From Methylovulum sp. (GTDB taxonomy: Bacteria > Pseudomonadota > Gammaproteobacteria > Methylococcales > Methylomonadaceae), in assembly GCA_004299465.1 (NCBI GenBank), contig SCST01000684.1, forward strand, positions 1-19,217: a stretch of 19,217 nucleotides of DNA, in the 5' to 3' direction. Shown piece by piece: positions 15,797 through 19,217 of this stretch; the first letter of the stretch is position 1; every line of letters starts with the position of its first letter. The notes under the pieces are model-generated. The model saw only the letters and a list, made by a program, of their open reading frames with translations. It did no database searches and was not told where the DNA came from. The position numbers and the translations under genes were made by a program.

Positions 15797-16492
15797 TCAG
15801 AGCACTGTCCTGATTTGGTCGGCAACGGCCAGCACCTTCCGGCCATAGGCGACGGCGGCAGAGACATTTTGCCAACTGTGATAGCGGCCTATCCCTAATG
15901 CCAGATTATGGGGTGCCGATTGGATGGCTTCAGCCAATAGCAAGGCACCGATTTGTAGATTGGTGACGGGGTTAAGCAGATATTCCGGCTTGTCGACCCG
16001 ATGACCGTGCCAGCGGAAGTTGATTTGCATCAGCCCGACGTCAATATTCCGGCTGCCTTCGGCAAGGGCCTTAGTTAAAATGCGGCGGGCTTCCTGTTGC
16101 GAAGCGGGAATGATGGCTTTTCCGGATTTATTGATCGCCCAAGGCCATGGGGTGATATGGTTTGGATCATTGCGTTTGGCGGATTCAACCAGGGCAACCG
16201 CGTATAACACGTAGGGATCCAGTTGATGGTAGTTGGCAATTTGCCACCACAGCGTATTTTGTAAGCGGCTGTTGAACCCGTTGATTTTCGTTTGACGGGC
16301 CACCACAGGCCATTTTTTGGGTGCAGCCTGTTTCTCCAGCGCCAAGCATGACTGATTGGAGATGGTGAGTCCCAAACAGAGCAGCGCAGAAACAACGGCT
16401 TTAGTGGTCTGCCGCAGACAACACATTCCCCACTTTCCGGCTAGGTATTGATCCAATGGTTGATAGGGATTTTGTAAGTTTCTGGTCAACAT
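15797..16492 (-). CDS. Lytic transglycosylase (SLT domain), conjugation type
   Basis: A 231-residue protein with a lytic transglycosylase fold: catalytic Glu103 in VALVESAK, the GLMQINF motif at 153-159, and GRYHS at 202-206 for the usual A-x-Y-N-x-G region. It cleaves peptidoglycan so that the conjugation channel can cross the wall. An export segment is visible at residues 31-49 (KAVVSALLCLGLTISNQSC). Translation may begin at 16492 (GAGG five bases upstream, inside a hairpin) or at the internal ATG 16426, which would give a more typical short signal peptide. The Cys at 49 could be lipidated, although the sequence before it is a poor lipobox. It is the first gene of the operon with the FlhDC-like activators. 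Confidence 0.85.
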   Translation of the reverse strand: MLTRNLQNPYQPLDQYLAGKWGMCCLRQTTKAVVSALLCLGLTISNQSCLALEKQAAPKKWPVVARQTKINGFNSRLQNTLWWQIANYHQLDPYVLYAVALVESAKRNDPNHITPWPWAINKSGKAIIPASQQEARRILTKALAEGSRNIDVGLMQINFRWHGHRVDKPEYLLNPVTNLQIGALLLAEAIQSAPHNLALGIGRYHSWQNVSAAVAYGRKVLAVADQIRTVL

Positions 16493-16850
16493 GGCAGCCT
16501 CGCATCATTGGCAATGATGCGAGTCTAATTCATCACTTCAATTTCTATATGCACGAAAAACGACCGATTTAGGTCTATTTTGAAAGTTTTTTATGGCTAC
16601 GTGTCATGCTTCTATCTATATCACGAGTTTTTGGAAAATGATGTGCGGCTTAGTAGATATTCAGGCTCTGCTTTCAACAGTCCAACTAAGATAATAGCGG
16701 TCGATAACGCTTGGGTAAGAGAAGTTTCTGTGCCGGGCAGATTGGTCGGCAGCATAGATTCTAGTGCCGTTTAGATGAGTCAGGCACTACTGAAGCAAGT
16801 CCTGCTGTTCGATTTACTTTGGTTTGTTGTTGTAGATTTGCAAGAAGCTC
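16493..16850. other. Intergenic stretch between the slt operon and the integrase
   Basis: It contains the hairpin described at 16499-16523, on the slt side. The rest shows no convincing gene. A 64-codon plus-strand frame starting with TTG at 16580 has no ribosome binding site or recognisable family. A promoter for the slt operon should lie here, but no clear -35/-10 pair was found. Confidence 0.45.
16499..16523 (-). promoter_or_regulatory. Perfect hairpin covering the slt ribosome binding site
   Basis: Arms 16499-16509 and 16513-16523 are perfectly complementary over 11 bases around a 3-base loop. On the minus strand the 3' arm ends in GCGAG, which together with the next G makes the GAGG ribosome binding site of the 16492 start. 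Folding would hide it. It may instead, or also, be a protein site. No T run follows, so it is not a typical terminator. Confidence 0.6.
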
Positions 16851-17879
16851 TCAAATATCTACATCACCAGGATTAAGGTTTACATATCGTTGAAGGGTTT
16901 TCCACGATTCGTGCAGTGTCACTTGTTGAACGTCAACAATGCCTGGTTTATATTCGAAAAGGCGGCTTGTTGCTTCGTGACGTAAATCGTGAAAATGCAA
17001 ATCAATGATACCTAACATCTTGCATGCCCGCTCAAAGTTCGTCCCAATCGTTCGCGGATTGTAGGGGAAAATATATTCACTCGAAACTGCTTGCCTTTTA
17101 ACAATTTTCCAAGCTGAACGAGGATACTTAAATCGTCGGTGATTACCGGCTTTTAAACGTGGGTGCTTTGCATCCCTCACTAAGCCTGTTGCATTATTGT
17201 TATCATTATCAGCCCACTCTAAGCGTGTTATTTCAGATAGTCTTCGGGCTGAATAAATAGCGAACCACATCAATTGCAGCATAGGAATAGTTGACCGTCT
17301 GCGTTGATAAAAATAGCGTGACAGTGCCCATAATTCTTTTCGGGTAGGTCGCCGCTCCCTTTCGATAGATTTTGCAATCAATTTTTCACGTCTCAATGTT
17401 TCGTAAGCATCATCGAATACAGCAAGATCAAATGTAAAGCCATTGACAGAGCGCATTGTCTTAATAGCTGTTTTAAGCCAAATTACATCGTTCTTAACAG
17501 TCTGCGGCTTAGCTTCCTTGTTACGCTCAATACAATGGGCGATCAATATCTGTGAAGTTAATTCTGAGATATCGAGTTCAGCAAGCGAATAATTTAATAA
17601 TCGGGCTAAGTCGTAATTTTTCGAGCGCCCATAATTTTGACCAAATTGCGAAATATAATCTTTGATTATTTGAGCAATTTTGAGCGGTTTCTCTTTTGGT
17701 TTAAATACTTTCTGAGCAGATAACTCCGCTTCCCGCTTGGTTGCCCACGCTTTGACTAAAGTCTTAGTGTCAAACGTCTCCGATTCTTGATGGACTATTG
17801 AGCCGTTTTTAGCAATTCTTATTTGTGCGCGGTAAGATCTTTTGCCCGACTTCTTTTTGTATTGTGTGATCGTAGCCAT
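16851..17879 (-). CDS. int: Tyrosine recombinase integrase (dusA-site type)
   Basis: A 342-residue protein starting at ATG 17879, preferred over 17918 because the family-like N-terminus (MATITQYKKKSGKRSYRAQI) begins there and the longer frame would cross a hairpin. The catalytic residues of tyrosine recombinases are all visible: Arg213 in SARRLSEI, Lys239 in the beta-hairpin (RDAKHPR), H297-D-L-R300 in FHDLRHEAT, His323 in LHESW, and the nucleophile Tyr332 in TLQRYVNL. The N-terminal arm-binding region (1-60) and core-binding region (about 65-165) have usual sizes. It is transcribed away from dusA, and its position next to the dusA 5' end fits the integrase family that targets this gene. It probably excises and inserts the element. 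No excisionase gene is evident beside it. Confidence 0.9.
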   Translation of the reverse strand: MATITQYKKKSGKRSYRAQIRIAKNGSIVHQESETFDTKTLVKAWATKREAELSAQKVFKPKEKPLKIAQIIKDYISQFGQNYGRSKNYDLARLLNYSLAELDISELTSQILIAHCIERNKEAKPQTVKNDVIWLKTAIKTMRSVNGFTFDLAVFDDAYETLRREKLIAKSIERERRPTRKELWALSRYFYQRRRSTIPMLQLMWFAIYSARRLSEITRLEWADNDNNNATGLVRDAKHPRLKAGNHRRFKYPRSAWKIVKRQAVSSEYIFPYNPRTIGTNFERACKMLGIIDLHFHDLRHEATSRLFEYKPGIVDVQQVTLHESWKTLQRYVNLNPGDVDI

Positions 17880-17883
17880 ATAA

Positions 17884-17906
17884 TGCTCAAAAATATATTT
17901 TGAGCA
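17884..17906 (-). promoter_or_regulatory. Inverted repeat in the integrase leader
   Basis: TGCTCAAAA (17884-17892) and TTTTGAGCA (17898-17906) are perfect 9-base arms around a 5-base AT centre. The structure ends four bases before the integrase ATG, and the GAG that could serve as ribosome binding site lies in one arm. It could be a translational hairpin, a repressor site or a recombination accessory site. Confidence 0.5.
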
Positions 17907-17919
17907 TATATTGTGCAAC

Positions 17920-18105
17920 TACTCCCATCTGATCGAGAAAACGTCTAGGTTTTGAAAACCGGCAACGCCTAATGGTCACGCGAAACGTAGGGCGCGCCGC
18001 GCGCGCCTGTTCCGGTACCGAGCCGCCGATGGCGCACATAGCGCGCCCTACGGCGGGAAAAGACTTTTGCAAAAACTTCAACGCTTTTTGAGTCAGATGG
18101 GAGTA
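17920..18105. repeat. 186-bp MITE-like element with 13-bp terminal inverted repeats
   Basis: The ends are perfect inverted copies: TACTCCCATCTGA at 17920-17932 and TCAGATGGGAGTA at 18093-18105. Inside is a second perfect inverted pair of 12 bases, CGTAGGGCGCGC (17986-17997) and GCGCGCCCTACG (18041-18052). The stretches between the two pairs are also loosely complementary, so the whole could fold into one long cruciform. There is no open reading frame of note. The core is GC-rich in AT-rich surroundings, which points to an inserted element. No target duplication is obvious. At its right end TTGAGT (18088-18093), 17 bases and AATAAA make a weak possible promoter for dusA. Confidence 0.65.
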
Positions 18106-18161
18106 ATACCAATAAATATCTAAAAATAGACTAAAAATATATAGAAATAATTAATATTAAA

Positions 18162-19175
18162 ATGATTGAATCCAATAAAAACAATCAACAAGGCACTATT
18201 TACAAGGCATCGAGATTTTGTGTCGCGCCGATGCTGGACTGGACGGACCGGCATTGCCGGTTCTTTCATCGCCTGATTTCACGGCGCGCCTTGCTGTATA
18301 CCGAAATGGTAACCACGGGAGCATTAATACACGGCGATCACCATCGCTTCCTGCAATTTCACCAGGCCGAACATCCTTTAGCCTTGCAACTCGGCGGCAG
18401 CAATCCGCGCGAGCTGGCACTGTGCGCGAAAATAGCTGAAGATTACGGTTACGATGAAGTGAACTTGAATGTCGGCTGTCCCAGCGACCGCGTGCAGAAC
18501 GGGCGTTTCGGCGCCTGCTTAATGTTCGAGCCGGAACTGGTGGCGGACTGTATTGCCGCTATGGGCCAAGCCGTCAATATTCCGGTGACGGTTAAGTCGC
18601 GCATCGGCGTTGATGAGCGCGATTCCTATCCTGAGCTGGTGCATTTTATTTCGGCAGTAGCCGGCGCCGGCTGCAAAACATTCATCGTTCATGCCAGGAA
18701 AGCCTGGCTGAGCGGTTTATCGCCGAAACAAAACCGCGAAGTGCCGCCGTTACGTTACGACATCGTTGATCAACTGAAACAGGATTTTCCGGAACTCGAA
18801 ATCCTGTTGAACGGCGGTGTAACGTCATTGGACCAGGCCGAAGATATGCTGCAACGGCTTGATGGCGTGATGGTCGGGCGCGAAGCCTACCACAATCCCT
18901 ATCTACTGGCCGATGTTGACCGGCGTATTTTTGGCGATACCGGCACAGCGCCATCCCGGCAGGAAATTATCGCCGAACTGGTCCCTTACCTCCGCGAACA
19001 GCTTAAAACTGGCATGCGCTTAAACAGTGTAGCTCGGCATATCCTGGGGCTGTTCCACGGAGAGCCGGGCGCCAGGGGCTGGCGACGCTACCTGAGTGAA
19101 CATGCCTGCAAGCCGGGAGCAGACGAGTCCGTCATTTTGAAGGCATTAACATTCACAGTTCATGATGTATACTGA
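18162..19175 (+). CDS. dusA: tRNA-dihydrouridine(20/20a) synthase DusA
   Basis: A full-length 337-residue flavoenzyme that reduces uridine 20/20a in tRNA D-loops using FMN and NADPH. Family sequence is evident throughout: FCVAPMLDWTDRHCR (19-33), LLYTEMVTTGALIHG (44-58), LQLGGSNP, the catalytic Cys106 in NLNVGCPSDRVQNGRFGACL, VKSRIGVDERDSY, IVHARKAWLSGLSPKQNRE with the substrate-binding region, and LNGGVTSLDQA and GVMVGREAYHNP for FMN phosphate binding. The first 17 residues (up to KAS) are poorly conserved, encoded by AT-rich DNA, and lack a good ribosome binding site. This fits an element that replaced the native 5' end on insertion while restoring the frame. It is the chromosomal gene flanking the mobile element. 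Confidence 0.95.
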   Translation: MIESNKNNQQGTIYKASRFCVAPMLDWTDRHCRFFHRLISRRALLYTEMVTTGALIHGDHHRFLQFHQAEHPLALQLGGSNPRELALCAKIAEDYGYDEVNLNVGCPSDRVQNGRFGACLMFEPELVADCIAAMGQAVNIPVTVKSRIGVDERDSYPELVHFISAVAGAGCKTFIVHARKAWLSGLSPKQNREVPPLRYDIVDQLKQDFPELEILLNGGVTSLDQAEDMLQRLDGVMVGREAYHNPYLLADVDRRIFGDTGTAPSRQEIIAELVPYLREQLKTGMRLNSVARHILGLFHGEPGARGWRRYLSEHACKPGADESVILKALTFTVHDVY

Positions 19176-19217
19176 ACGGCTATTTTTACGCCATTTTATA
19201 ACCGAGATTAAAAACCA

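Larger units (their letters stand above)
1..18161. mobile_element. Right part of a dusA-integrated ICE-like element (left end not visible)
   Basis: Seen: a tyrosine recombinase lies next to the 5' end of dusA, and inside it are FlhDC-like regulators, a lytic transglycosylase, traG-traH-traF, a MobI-like gene with an inverted-repeat array, a hipBA module, a restriction-like operon and a plasmid replication gene fragment. Known: a family of integrases inserts mobile elements into the 5' end of dusA, and SXT/R391 ICEs and IncA/C plasmids combine F-type transfer genes with FlhDC-like activators and MobI. Inferred: everything left of dusA belongs to one element. The left boundary, the matching attachment repeat and most transfer genes are outside the window or lost, so start and end here are nominal. 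Frameshifts in traH and traG mean the element may be immobile, if they are real. Confidence 0.6.

Noticed and set aside
16580..16774. 64-codon plus-strand frame between slt and int
   Set aside because: TTG start without a ribosome binding site and no recognisable sequence.

Overview
The window looks like the right-hand end of an integrative conjugative element (ICE), or a degraded relative of one, inserted at the 5' end of dusA in a gammaproteobacterium. The host call rests on the DusA sequence and on the F-type transfer genes of the SXT/R391 and IncA/C kind. A methanotroph-like host (Methylococcales) is only a guess from overall character. The evidence for an ICE is a tyrosine recombinase gene transcribed away from dusA, a MobI-like gene beside an array of inverted repeats (candidate oriT), the F-type genes traF-traH-traG, and an FlhD/FlhC-like pair resembling the SetCD/AcaCD master activators, in an operon with a lytic transglycosylase.

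Layout from left to right. 1-601 is AT-rich with no convincing gene. 602-1305 is a recombination scar: the N-terminal part of a phosphorothioation-associated methyltransferase-like protein runs into the C-terminal part of a TrfA-type plasmid replication initiator. 1415-5498 (minus) is a tightly overlapping three-gene operon: MerR-like regulator, a 982-residue N6-adenine DNA methyltransferase-like protein and a small PD-(D/E)XK nuclease. This is the best candidate for a little-described restriction or defence system. 5754-7387 (minus) is a complete hipBA toxin-antitoxin pair with a consensus promoter and a palindromic operator. 7594-8055 (minus) is the mobI-like gene, followed by five inverted-repeat pairs. 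8504-14216 (plus) is traF, traH and traG. traH and traG carry apparent single-base frameshifts, two of which would be repaired by one extra C in a C run. 14213-16492 (minus) is the operon slt, flhD-like, flhC-like, zinc-ribbon membrane protein, ending convergently against traG. 16851-17879 (minus) is the integrase. Between it and dusA (18162-19175, plus) lies a 186-bp MITE-like element with perfect 13-bp terminal inverted repeats.

How the genes may work together: the integrase would move the element in and out of dusA, MobI and the repeat array would begin DNA transfer, TraF/TraH/TraG belong to the F-type mating apparatus, the transglycosylase would open the cell wall, and the FlhDC-like pair would switch the transfer genes on. 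The restriction-like operon and hipBA would be cargo that defends or stabilises the element. Most other transfer genes (relaxase, coupling protein, pilin and core complex) and the left attachment site are not in this window. Three genes (mobI, slt and int) have their likely ribosome binding site inside one arm of a hairpin just upstream of the start codon.
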